A stretch of 9,487 bases of DNA. Source: a bacterium (GTDB lineage Bacteria; Bdellovibrionota_C; UBA2361; OMII01). The notes under the pieces were generated by a model. The model saw nothing but the letters and a program-made list of their open reading frames with translations. It was not told the DNA's origin and did no database searches. The stretch spans positions 1-9,487 of the forward strand of contig JAFMIS010000077.1 of assembly GCA_017853915.1 (NCBI GenBank), written 5' to 3'. Of this stretch, positions 1 through 5,981 are shown piece by piece (the stretch's first letter is position 1; each line of letters opens with the position of its first letter). The translations under genes and the position numbers were made by a program.

Positions 1-14
1 CGCTCTTCCGATCT
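1..14. other. Illumina adapter remnant at contig end
   Basis: The first 14 bases, CGCTCTTCCGATCT, are identical to the 3' end of the Illumina TruSeq read-1 adapter. The C before GCTCTTCCGATCT fits the read-1 rather than the read-2 adapter. Genomic sequence appears to begin at base 15, where the minus-strand ligase gene is still in frame. I infer untrimmed adapter carried into the assembly, so the contig very probably ends here for technical reasons. Confidence 0.9.
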
Positions 15-1778
15 CTCATAGCTCGCGAGCTCTTTGTTAATGTTGGCTACAAGAGTGTCGACCATGCGCCGTGTTTCCGGGTGCTGATATAGCTTCTCCG
101 CCTCGGTCAGCTTAATCCCTTGAGAGGTCAGCAAAGACTTAAGTTCTTGTTCGTTCAGAGTAAGGAGAATGACGCAGTACGGTTTGCCATCACCGTAGAG
201 GAACGCCTGAGAGATGAAGGGGGCGCGTTTAAACATCCCCTCGACTGAGGATGGCGGGATCTTTTTACCTCCAGCGGTTATGACGAGCTCCTTCTTGCGA
301 TCGGTGATGTATAAAAACCCATCCTCGTCGAGTCGACCGATGTCCCCCGTATGAAACCAGCCATCCTGGCTCCACGCCTCCTGTGTAGCTTGAGGACGAT
401 TGAGGTATCCCTTGGTGATATTCGGCCCACGAAGTGAGATCTCTCCGTCACTTGTTGAGATGTCTACTTCGACTCCAGGAAATGCGGGTCCAACGCTTCC
501 GATTTTGTAACGGCCTGGAAGGTTTACGTGAGTAGCAACGCAGGTCTCAGTAAGTCCGTAGCCCTCGCAGATGAGGATCTCAAGAGCGTTAAAAAATCGA
601 TTCACTTCGGGATCGAGCTTCGCGCCACCTGAAATACCGTGACGAAATTCAGGTCCGAAGAGTTGCTGCTTAATCTTCTTTCTGACACCGGAGAGACCCT
701 TGAATATCATCTCATCCCAGGTGCCAGGCTCACCACCCTGAAGACGGATACCCTGGATCTTGCGCGCGTTGCTGATGCAGAGGCGCATGATCCACGCGGA
801 GAGGCCTCTCTGAGCCGCGCGGGCCTGGAGAGCGCTCGCCATCTTTTCAAAAAGTCTCGGTACAGAGGGTAGCACGGTGGAGCTGCCCTCCCTGATATCA
901 CGAGCAATCGATGAGAGATCAAGTTTCGAAGAGTGGTGGTCAGTTACTGCTGGAAGTGTGAGAGAAGTTGAAGTCAAGAAACCAACGTAGTACACGAGGC
1001 GCGCGAATGAGTGCGCTAGTGGAAGGTACAAAAACAAGGAGCCGCCTATCGCGAAGACCCCGCTCAAAGAGGCTTGTTCGACGTTGGCGAGGTGGTTCCC
1101 ATGAGTTTGAATCACTCCCTTCGGTGGGCCCGTAGTGCCAGACGTGTATACGTAAGACGCTGTTGAATCCCGCGTGAGCGAAGACGGGATAACAGGAGGA
1201 GTTTCAGAGATGGTCGAGTCGTCGATGATGTCCGCCACCAATCGGATCCCAGCGAGTGAACGAAGTGGTTCAAAGCTCAATATCTCCGAGACCTCGATGC
1301 GTGCCTGTGACGGCGGTAGCGATTCGCGTTGAGGGATTGGGCACTCATTGTTTTTTAACCAGAGAATCTTTTGTGCCTGCTCCTCGTTCTCTACGAACAC
1401 TATCTTGGCGCCAGAGTCGTATAAAATAAAACCAGCTTCGTGGGCCGGGAGAGTCTGGTAAATGCTCACGGTGATACCGCCCAGAGTCTGGATCGCCATA
1501 TCCACCAGCATCCACTCCGCTCGCGTATTAGAGAGTATCGCCACGGGGGTGCCTTGCGTCACGCCGAGGCTTGAGAGCAGATTGGCGAGGCGGGCGATCT
1601 TGGGACGAGCCGTCGCGTAGGTCTCTGACCGCCATACTCGAGTGGCTTGCGGATGCGACGCGATGGCGTAACGATAAATAATCTCATTCGGCTGGCTATC
1701 AGCTCGCTTCCAAAAGGCGTCGGCAATATTGCGACTCGATATGACGGTGTTAAAATGACCTAACGTTGAGGTGTCCAT
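1..1778 (-). CDS. long-chain fatty-acid-CoA ligase (AMP-forming), FadD15-like, 3'-truncated
   Basis: Activates fatty acids to acyl-CoA through an acyl-adenylate intermediate in the cytoplasm or at the inner membrane. I read an uninterrupted frame from the ATG at 1778-1776 to base 15, about 588 codons. Visible motifs are the ATP-binding loop YTSGTTGPPKG (from about residue 209), LPLAHSFARLVYY after it, SGGAKLDPEV and GYGLTETC (about 405), and GWFHTGDIG with DRKKELVITAGGKKI (about 471 onward). The arrangement is that of the 600-residue bacterial long-chain ligases typified by FadD15, so I estimate 40-60 C-terminal residues are missing, including the region that usually carries the catalytic lysine. 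Bases 1-14 are adapter, not gene. The gene starts 41 bases after purM on the same strand and is probably cotranscribed. No convincing Shine-Dalgarno precedes the ATG; an in-frame GTG at 1799 is an alternative start. Chain-length specificity cannot be read from the sequence. Confidence 0.9.
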   Translation of the reverse strand, partial: MDTSTLGHFNTVISSRNIADAFWKRADSQPNEIIYRYAIASHPQATRVWRSETYATARPKIARLANLLSSLGVTQGTPVAILSNTRAEWMLVDMAIQTLGGITVSIYQTLPAHEAGFILYDSGAKIVFVENEEQAQKILWLKNNECPIPQRESLPPSQARIEVSEILSFEPLRSLAGIRLVADIIDDSTISETPPVIPSSLTRDSTASYVYTSGTTGPPKGVIQTHGNHLANVEQASLSGVFAIGGSLFLYLPLAHSFARLVYYVGFLTSTSLTLPAVTDHHSSKLDLSSIARDIREGSSTVLPSVPRLFEKMASALQARAAQRGLSAWIMRLCISNARKIQGIRLQGGEPGTWDEMIFKGLSGVRKKIKQQLFGPEFRHGISGGAKLDPEVNRFFNALEILICEGYGLTETCVATHVNLPGRYKIGSVGPAFPGVEVDISTSDGEISLRGPNITKGYLNRPQATQEAWSQDGWFHTGDIGRLDEDGFLYITDRKKELVITAGGKKIPPSSVEGMFKRAPFISQAFLYGDGKPYCVILLTLNEQELKSLLTSQGIKLTEAEKLYQHPETRRMVDTLVANINKELASYERSEE

Positions 1779-1819
1779 GTGGCTGCAAAGGGAGGGCACG
1801 AGAATGTCGCAAAGAACGG

Positions 1820-2992
1820 TTAGTAAATAAAGCGTCCGTGCGGAGAGGTGATAACCACCTCATTATCTCCATCTTTCAAGGTTAGCTGGCCTATGACCCT
1901 AGCTGCAATCCCAAATTGACTCGAAATGTCTACGATTTCATCGGCGATCGACGGGTTAACGCAGGCCTCGAGACGATGCCCCATATTAAAGACTGCGTAC
2001 ATCTCGTGCCATGGAACGCCGCCCAGCTCTTGTATAAGAGAGAATAAGGGCGGAGTAGGAAAGAGGTTGTCCTTTTCGAATCGCACGTTTTTGCCAAATC
2101 GTTTGATCTTGGTTTGGCCACCTCCCGTACAGTGAATGAGGGAGTGTATCTCCGGGCCGAATTGCCGCAGCAGTCCTGAAATAAGAGGGGCGTATGTTCT
2201 CGTCGGGCTGAGCAGCGCTTGCCCCACTGTCATGCCGAGAGAGGTAACCATGTCGGTGACCTTGAAGCGACCGCGGTACGCGATATCGCGACTAATCTGT
2301 GGGGCTGAGACCTCGGGGTATTTTTCCGAGTGGTACGACGAGAGGAGCGCGTTTCGGGCAAGGGTGAGACCGTTGCTTCCCATGCCTGAGTTTGGAGCAT
2401 CCTCAAGGCTAGATTGACCAGTTGAGCTAAATCCGATGATGAGATCGCCCGGAGCCACTCGATACGTGTCGACTAAGTTCTTTCGCGGGACCCGAGCGCT
2501 AAGGGTTGAGTCAACGATAACGGTCCTCACGAGGTCACCTACATCAGCGGTCTCGCCGCCACTCAGTGTAATATCGATCCCGTAGGGCTTCAGGCGTTCG
2601 GTTATCTCTCGGTAGCCCTGGATGATCTGAGCGATAGCTTCGTCCGGTATGAGGTGTCTGTTTCTGCCGATGGTGTTGCTGAGAGTTAGGCTCCCGAGGC
2701 CGCCAGCGCACGCGACGTCATCCAAGTTCATAACGAGGCTGTCGATTGCGAGAGAGCGAAACCACGAGGGGTCTCCGGTCTCGCGATACAGGAGGTAGGC
2801 TACAATACTCTTTGTGCCAGCTCCGTCCGCGTGAAGAAAATAGGCAAAAGCGGGGTCTCCAGCAGGGTCTGGACTCGGGGAAGCAAAGTACCTCGAAGTT
2901 GAGCCCTCTCCGATAGCGCGCAGAACCCCATCTTTAGCCGATGAGGCTCCTAGGGTCGCATACGCGGAGCTTTCAGTTGAGCTCTTGCCCAT
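1820..2992 (-). CDS. purM: phosphoribosylformylglycinamidine cyclo-ligase (AIR synthetase), long Bacteroidetes-type
   Basis: Catalyses ATP-dependent ring closure of FGAM to 5-aminoimidazole ribonucleotide, step 5 of de novo purine synthesis, in the cytosol. The protein is 390 residues from the ATG at 2992. Visible motifs are HADGAGTKS (about 54-62), MNLDDVACAG, SGGETADVGDLVRT, GMGSNGLTLARN, LLSPTRTYAPLI, CTGGGQTKI, NLFPTPPLFSLIQE and VFNMGHRLE. These match PurM, but in the longer form I know from Bacteroidetes rather than the roughly 345-residue enterobacterial enzyme. A TTG two codons upstream (2998) is possible but the ATG is preferred; neither has a good Shine-Dalgarno. The gene lies 15 bases after the cytochrome c stop and 41 before the acyl-CoA ligase, so cotranscription is likely. 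No other purine gene is visible nearby. Confidence 0.95.
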   Translation of the reverse strand: MGKSSTESSAYATLGASSAKDGVLRAIGEGSTSRYFASPSPDPAGDPAFAYFLHADGAGTKSIVAYLLYRETGDPSWFRSLAIDSLVMNLDDVACAGGLGSLTLSNTIGRNRHLIPDEAIAQIIQGYREITERLKPYGIDITLSGGETADVGDLVRTVIVDSTLSARVPRKNLVDTYRVAPGDLIIGFSSTGQSSLEDAPNSGMGSNGLTLARNALLSSYHSEKYPEVSAPQISRDIAYRGRFKVTDMVTSLGMTVGQALLSPTRTYAPLISGLLRQFGPEIHSLIHCTGGGQTKIKRFGKNVRFEKDNLFPTPPLFSLIQELGGVPWHEMYAVFNMGHRLEACVNPSIADEIVDISSQFGIAARVIGQLTLKDGDNEVVITSPHGRFIY

Positions 2993-3007
2993 GACCAAAT
3001 GGGGAGC

Positions 3008-3355
3008 TTACTTCTTGAGGGAATTTACGAAAGCAACGAGGTCACCGAGCTGGGTGTCGTTCAGGTCGGCCTGAGCTGGCATTAACACACTAAGTCCGAG
3101 AGCGGCGCCACCTTTCTGAAGTAGCTCCTTGAGTTTCGCGTCATCAGTCGCGTATTTATTGCTGCCAGCCGCCAGGTTCCTTGGTTTCTGTCCCTCGGGC
3201 ATAGTTGCCGCCAGAGCGCCATCTCCAGCACCTTTTTCGCCGTGACACATCGCGCAGCGTTGCGCATAGAGCGCTTGGCCCGCTTTCGCGTCAGCGGCAT
3301 GAGCCAACGATACTGAACACATGGCGGCGACAACGGATAGCACGATCTTTTTCAT
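3008..3355 (-). CDS. small exported mono-haem cytochrome c (class I)
   Basis: A periplasmic electron carrier of 115 residues. Residues 1-20 form a signal peptide (MKK, a hydrophobic core, then AHA before the likely cleavage site). The covalent haem motif CAMCH is at 34-38, with His38 as proximal ligand. Met92 in LMPAQADL is the probable distal ligand, and the C-terminal helix LGDLVAFVNSLKK closes a typical class I fold. The segment GEKGAGDGALAATMPEGQKPRNL resembles the small cytochromes of the c5/cbb3-subunit type. The partner is unknown. It is the first gene of the minus-strand operon with purM and the acyl-CoA ligase, and an extended -10 element lies about 33 bases upstream. No clear Shine-Dalgarno is visible before the ATG. 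Confidence 0.92.
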   Translation of the reverse strand: MKKIVLSVVAAMCSVSLAHAADAKAGQALYAQRCAMCHGEKGAGDGALAATMPEGQKPRNLAAGSNKYATDDAKLKELLQKGGAALGLSVLMPAQADLNDTQLGDLVAFVNSLKK

Positions 3356-3387
3356 AGTGAGGTTCTACAGTAAGATTTTAGACAGAT

Positions 3388-3396
3388 ATTGTATCA
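3388..3396 (-). promoter_or_regulatory. candidate extended -10 promoter for the cytochrome c operon
   Basis: On the minus strand this reads TGATACAAT, an extended -10 (TGN) followed by TACAAT, one mismatch from TATAAT. No good -35 hexamer is present 17 bases upstream (TAGTTC), as is common for extended -10 promoters. Transcription would start near 3381, giving a leader of about 25 bases before the cytochrome c ATG. This is inferred from sequence only. Confidence 0.45.
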
Positions 3397-3457
3397 ATCA
3401 GTGATGGCTCGAACTATACTCAGGAACAGGGTAGTTGAAAAGAACGAGCCAGAGCGG

Positions 3458-3473
3458 AGGTACCATCTTTGCC
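3458..3473 (+). promoter_or_regulatory. candidate sigma-54 (-24/-12) promoter for the small membrane protein
   Basis: AGGTACCATCTTTGCC has GG (3459-3460) and GC (3471-3472) exactly 10 bases apart, the invariant spacing of sigma-54 promoters, with TTTGC in the -12 box. It shares 12 of 15 bases with the stronger candidate at 4728-4742. A start near 3484 would leave a leader of about 43 bases to the ATG at 3527. The -24 box deviates from TGGCAC at two positions. Confidence 0.4.
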
Positions 3474-3526
3474 AAGTAATAACCAGCTCTACGGGATGTG
3501 TTTTTAGAAAGGCTTTTTGGATAGGT

Positions 3527-3769
3527 ATGATCCCCGTAATCGACAAGCTAGTGGATTCAATTCGGACTCGCAAAAAGGCGGAGTGGCAGGATTTTTTTCT
3601 GGGTTACATAACCGCAATCCGCGATTTCGTTCGATCGAATGGTGAGAAGGGGGCCTTCCTAGGTTTTGCCGTTGGGATAGTGCTTATCCTCTTCTTTAAG
3701 CTGGTTCTGATTGTAGGGTGCATAGCGGCCCTTGCGTATCTGCTCATCATCATAATCGCCGACGCCTAA
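3527..3769 (+). CDS. small inner-membrane protein of unknown function
   Basis: I do not recognise a family. The 80-residue protein begins with a charged, probably amphipathic cytoplasmic part (MIPVIDKLVDSIRTRKKAEWQDFF), continues through a linker, and ends in a long hydrophobic stretch (about residues 42-78) that could form one long or two short membrane helices around a central lysine. The frame is open upstream to a TTG at 3389 and has an ATG at 3404. I chose the ATG at 3527 because the upstream residues look non-coding (Cys, Arg and Ser-rich, no pattern) and because the candidate sigma-54 promoter at 3458 lies inside the longer frame. The Shine-Dalgarno is poor for every start. It is divergent from the cytochrome c operon. 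Confidence 0.6.
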   Translation: MIPVIDKLVDSIRTRKKAEWQDFFLGYITAIRDFVRSNGEKGAFLGFAVGIVLILFFKLVLIVGCIAALAYLLIIIIADA

Positions 3770-4019
3770 TATCAGAGGGTTAGCTCGGTTCGGTAGAATC
3801 GCGCCCGCGACGTTATTATCCGTATATTTCCTAGCCAGCCTGACTCACTCGCGTATTGCTCAAGAATACCTCCATGGTTTAGGGCTATTAGGTGGAATTT
3901 TTGCGAGTCTCAACGAGCTCTTCAGGCATCAGAATTATAGACGGTAAAAAAACCGTGGTTTCTAAAGTTTGTGTGTCAGCAGCCGATCTCCAGAAGTGAG
4001 GGCATAGAAGGGCTCCCGC
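3770..4019. other. non-coding stretch between two plus-strand genes
   Basis: These 250 bases hold no convincing gene. They contain a candidate sigma-54-like element at 3890-3905 and a small perfect inverted repeat, ACGGT-A6-ACCGT, at 3941-3956. A GAAGGG Shine-Dalgarno lies about seven bases before the ATG at 4020. No intrinsic terminator was found after the membrane protein gene. Confidence 0.6.
3890..3905 (+). promoter_or_regulatory. weak candidate sigma-54 promoter upstream of the 133-residue ORF
   Basis: AGGTGGAATTTTTGCG has GG (3891-3892) and GC (3903-3904) 10 bases apart and a good TTTTGC -12 box, but its -24 box (AGGTGG) matches TGGCAC at only the two G positions. A start near 3916 would give a leader of about 104 bases to the ATG at 4020. 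It is supported mainly by the similar elements before the two neighbouring units. Confidence 0.25.
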
Positions 4020-4421
4020 ATGAATAAACCGACCCTTGTACCAGAGAGCTTCATATACCTAGCACATGATCTAGAATCCGCGGGTTTGTTCTGGAACCCT
4101 GAGGTGGGAGACGAAGTTGCTGACAGAGAGAGCAAGAATTCCATCGCCATATTGGTAGACCCCCAGGGAATGACGACTGATGAGCTACGCTCCACATTCC
4201 TGTGGCTTCCCACAGTAGAGCAAATGCTGATGCAATTTGAGGCGCGACAAGCGGTGCTGTTTCACGCGGGTCTAGAATTCAATAGTAAAGAATGCTGCTA
4301 CAAAACCGTAATTCAAGCCTCGTGTGGGCACATTGAGTCAAAGGGAGAATCTTTTCGACTCTCATTGGGGTTCGCGTTGCGAGGGCTTCTCATGTCCGAC
4401 ACCCCGACGATTATCAATTAA
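4020..4421 (+). CDS. hypothetical protein, soluble, no recognised family
   Basis: I do not recognise this 133-residue protein. It has no signal peptide or membrane segment and is rich in acidic and aromatic residues. It contains the stretches LESAGLFWNPEVGDEV, STFLWLPTVEQMLMQFE, AVLFHAGLEF and ESFRLSLGFALRGLLM, which read like a compact alpha/beta domain; LWLPTVEQ recalls short phage or plasmid hypothetical proteins, but that is an impression only. Cysteines occur as a pair at 90-91 and singly near 101. AGAAGGG lies seven bases before the ATG, a good ribosome binding site that supports this start. The gene stands alone: the neighbours are 250 bases upstream and 444 bases downstream. An overlapping minus-strand frame looks like a shadow. 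Confidence 0.65.
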   Translation: MNKPTLVPESFIYLAHDLESAGLFWNPEVGDEVADRESKNSIAILVDPQGMTTDELRSTFLWLPTVEQMLMQFEARQAVLFHAGLEFNSKECCYKTVIQASCGHIESKGESFRLSLGFALRGLLMSDTPTIIN

Positions 4422-4568
4422 GTCGAGAGCTAAAAAAACATTGAGGTGATACGCGTCGCGAACTGCTCGTGTCAGCTTGCCATGCCATCGCCAGATAAGT
4501 TTTTCGCGCATGGCCCAAATTTCCGGTGCGCACTTATATCGGATCAATCCGTACAAAACTGAACATAT

Positions 4569-4632
4569 TTTTGACGTATTGGTTACAAAACTCAGACAAG
4601 GATGTAAGGGTGATTATGCGAAAATTTTGACG
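4569..4632 (+). repeat. pair of TTTTGACG direct repeats, possible activator half-sites
   Basis: TTTTGACG occurs at 4569-4576 and again at 4625-4632, 56 bases apart (start to start). They lie about 120-185 bases upstream of the predicted sigma-54 start site, the usual range for enhancer sites. TTGAC is also a half of the FleQ box known from Pseudomonas. Binding by any protein of this operon is inference. Confidence 0.3.
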
Positions 4633-4726
4633 CTGCTGTCTAACGTGCTGATTTGCAGATCTTTTTTTCTTTCAAACAAGTGAAGCCGTCACGCACAGTC
4701 AAGAATCTAACATGGAAGTTGATGAG

Positions 4727-4742
4727 TGGTACAAAGTTTGCC
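4727..4742 (+). promoter_or_regulatory. candidate sigma-54 (-24/-12) promoter of the activator-TPR-kinase-regulator operon
   Basis: TGGTACAAAGTTTGCC matches the sigma-54 consensus TGGCAC-N5-TTGCA at 5 of 6 bases in the -24 box and 4 of 5 in the -12 box (TTGCC), with the required GG-N10-GC spacing (4728-4729 and 4740-4741). Transcription would begin near 4753, about 113 bases before the activator ATG. Together with the two sigma-54 activators encoded downstream, it suggests autoregulation or a tiered cascade. Confidence 0.6.
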
Positions 4743-4865
4743 ACCTCGGTGACAGCCTAATGACAGTGCTCTCCTCGTTGTATCGGGGCGCACCCCAAGG
4801 AAAGGTTTTGTCAGTACAACGCCCGCCCATGAGGGTTGGCTTTAAGGTGAACAAGGAAGGTTCTC

Positions 4866-5960
4866 ATGACGCAGATCGCGCAGTTCGACGGTATCCAATC
4901 CAATCATATGCAGGGTGTATCAGCTTCGATGGGGCTTCGCATGCCGCCAGCGAGGAATACTCTCACTGGCATTCTCACAGGATGTCCAGAGATGCACAAG
5001 ATCCTGAGTGTCGTCGAGAAGGTCGCGCGCACTCGCTCGACCGTCCTTATCCTGGGTGAGAGCGGCACAGGAAAGGAGCTGATCGCGAAAGCTATACACT
5101 CGTTAAGCGGCCGCACTGGAAAGTTGGTTCCTGTGAATTGCGGAGCCATTCCTGAGGAGATACTAGAGAGCGAATTATTTGGCCACGAGAAGGGAGCATT
5201 CACGGGCGCGGTAAGCTCCCGTGTTGGTCGGTTTCAGCTCGCCGATAATGGCACCATCTTTCTTGATGAGATCGGAGAGATGAGCCCAAAATTACAAGTC
5301 AAACTTCTTCGTGTGCTTCAGGAGCGTAAGGTTGATCCCGTTGGAGGAACCCGCTCTGTTGATGTTGATGTTCGTGTAATCGCCGCGACGAATAAAGATC
5401 TCGCTGAGGAGGTTAAAGCCGGCAGATTCCGCGAAGACCTGTACTACCGTTTGCAAGTTGTTCCAGTGACGCTGCCGCCGCTTCGCGAGCGCGAGGGCGA
5501 TGTTGAATTGCTAGCGCGACATTTTCTTGAGAAGCAGGCTTCAGAGTTGGGTCGACCAGATCTCTGTTTCTCTGATGAATCAATTCGCGCCCTATCGTCG
5601 TATGGGTGGCCTGGTAACATTCGTGAGCTTGAGAATGTTGTTGAGCGCGTCGCTATTCTGAGTGAGGGTGATGAAATACCTGCCGCGCAACTTCCAGAGT
5701 ACCTTCAGCAGGGGCCTCGCATGCCTGCTGTTCCATCGTTTGATGTAAGCCTCCCGCCGATGGGGGTCGATTTCAACGCCCTCGTCGATGATTATGAAAA
5801 TAAGCTCATCTCGACCGCGCTTCTCCAGACTGGGGGAAATAAGAAGGCCGCGGCTAAACTTCTCGGACTTAATCGCACAACGCTCGTCGAGAAGATCAAA
5901 AAGAAGGGCCTTGAGTCGAGAATCGAGATGACAATCGTGTCTGATGATGTAGCGGTGTAG
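4866..5960 (+). CDS. FleQ-like sigma-54-dependent transcriptional activator without receiver domain
   Basis: An enhancer-binding ATPase of 364 residues that would remodel sigma-54 RNA polymerase at -24/-12 promoters. After only about 35 unassigned residues comes the AAA+ domain: Walker A GESGTGKE (64-71), the sigma-54 contact loop GAFTGA (110-115), Walker B ending in LDE (133-135), then DVDVRVIAATNKDL, REDLYYRL with LPPLRERE, and the WPGNIRELENVVER region. The C-terminal Fis-type helix-turn-helix contains GGNKKAAAKLLGLNRTTLVEKI; RTTLVEK is the form I know from FleQ/FlrA. FleQ itself is longer, with an N-terminal receiver-like domain absent here. The ATG at 4866 is the first in frame after a TGA at 4848 and is preceded by AAGGAAGG at good spacing. 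It heads a four-gene operon, 21 bases before the TPR gene. All ATPase motifs are intact. A flagellar role is inferred from the HTH and the kinase-regulator pair downstream. Confidence 0.9.
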   Translation: MTQIAQFDGIQSNHMQGVSASMGLRMPPARNTLTGILTGCPEMHKILSVVEKVARTRSTVLILGESGTGKELIAKAIHSLSGRTGKLVPVNCGAIPEEILESELFGHEKGAFTGAVSSRVGRFQLADNGTIFLDEIGEMSPKLQVKLLRVLQERKVDPVGGTRSVDVDVRVIAATNKDLAEEVKAGRFREDLYYRLQVVPVTLPPLREREGDVELLARHFLEKQASELGRPDLCFSDESIRALSSYGWPGNIRELENVVERVAILSEGDEIPAAQLPEYLQQGPRMPAVPSFDVSLPPMGVDFNALVDDYENKLISTALLQTGGNKKAAAKLLGLNRTTLVEKIKKKGLESRIEMTIVSDDVAV

Positions 5961-5981
5961 CCAGAAGAGGATGGTGACGCT

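Larger units (their letters stand above)
4422..4865. other. long leader and regulatory region of the sigma-54 activator operon
   Basis: These 444 bases are AT-richer than the flanking genes and hold no gene I can support. Short frames at 4477-4683 (TTG start, no ribosome binding site) and 4712-5059 (overlapping the next gene) look like chance. The region carries two TTTTGACG direct repeats (4569-4576 and 4625-4632), a run of seven T after GCAGATC near 4661 without a strong stem, and the sigma-54-like promoter at 4727-4742. A predicted 5' leader of about 113 bases then leads to the activator ATG. Confidence 0.6.

Noticed and set aside
3778..3805. tRNA D-arm-like stretch (GGTTAGCTCGGTTCGGTAGA)
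   Set aside because: No matching D-stem closure, anticodon arm, T-arm or acceptor stem follows, so no cloverleaf can be drawn.
3941..3956. ACGGT-A6-ACCGT hairpin as a terminator or operator
   Set aside because: The stem has only five pairs, there is no following T run, and it lies 170 bases after the previous gene.
3962..4213. 83-codon minus-strand frame opposite the unknown gene
   Set aside because: The plus-strand frame has the better ribosome binding site, is longer and has more protein-like composition.
4479..4492. minus-strand GG-N10-GC match (TGGCGATGGCATGGCA)
   Set aside because: The boxes match only partly and no minus-strand gene follows; a chance hit is expected in a window this size.
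4651..4674. T7 run after GCAGATC as a possible terminator
   Set aside because: Only a three-pair stem (CTG-ATTTG-CAG) precedes it, too weak for an intrinsic terminator.
4477..4683. 68-codon plus-strand frame in the long leader region
   Set aside because: It has a TTG start, no ribosome binding site, no domain pattern and AT-rich composition unlike the genes; likely chance.
4712..5059. 115-codon plus-strand frame
   Set aside because: It overlaps the conserved AAA+ coding frame by almost 200 bases, contains the sigma-54-like promoter and has no recognisable protein pattern.
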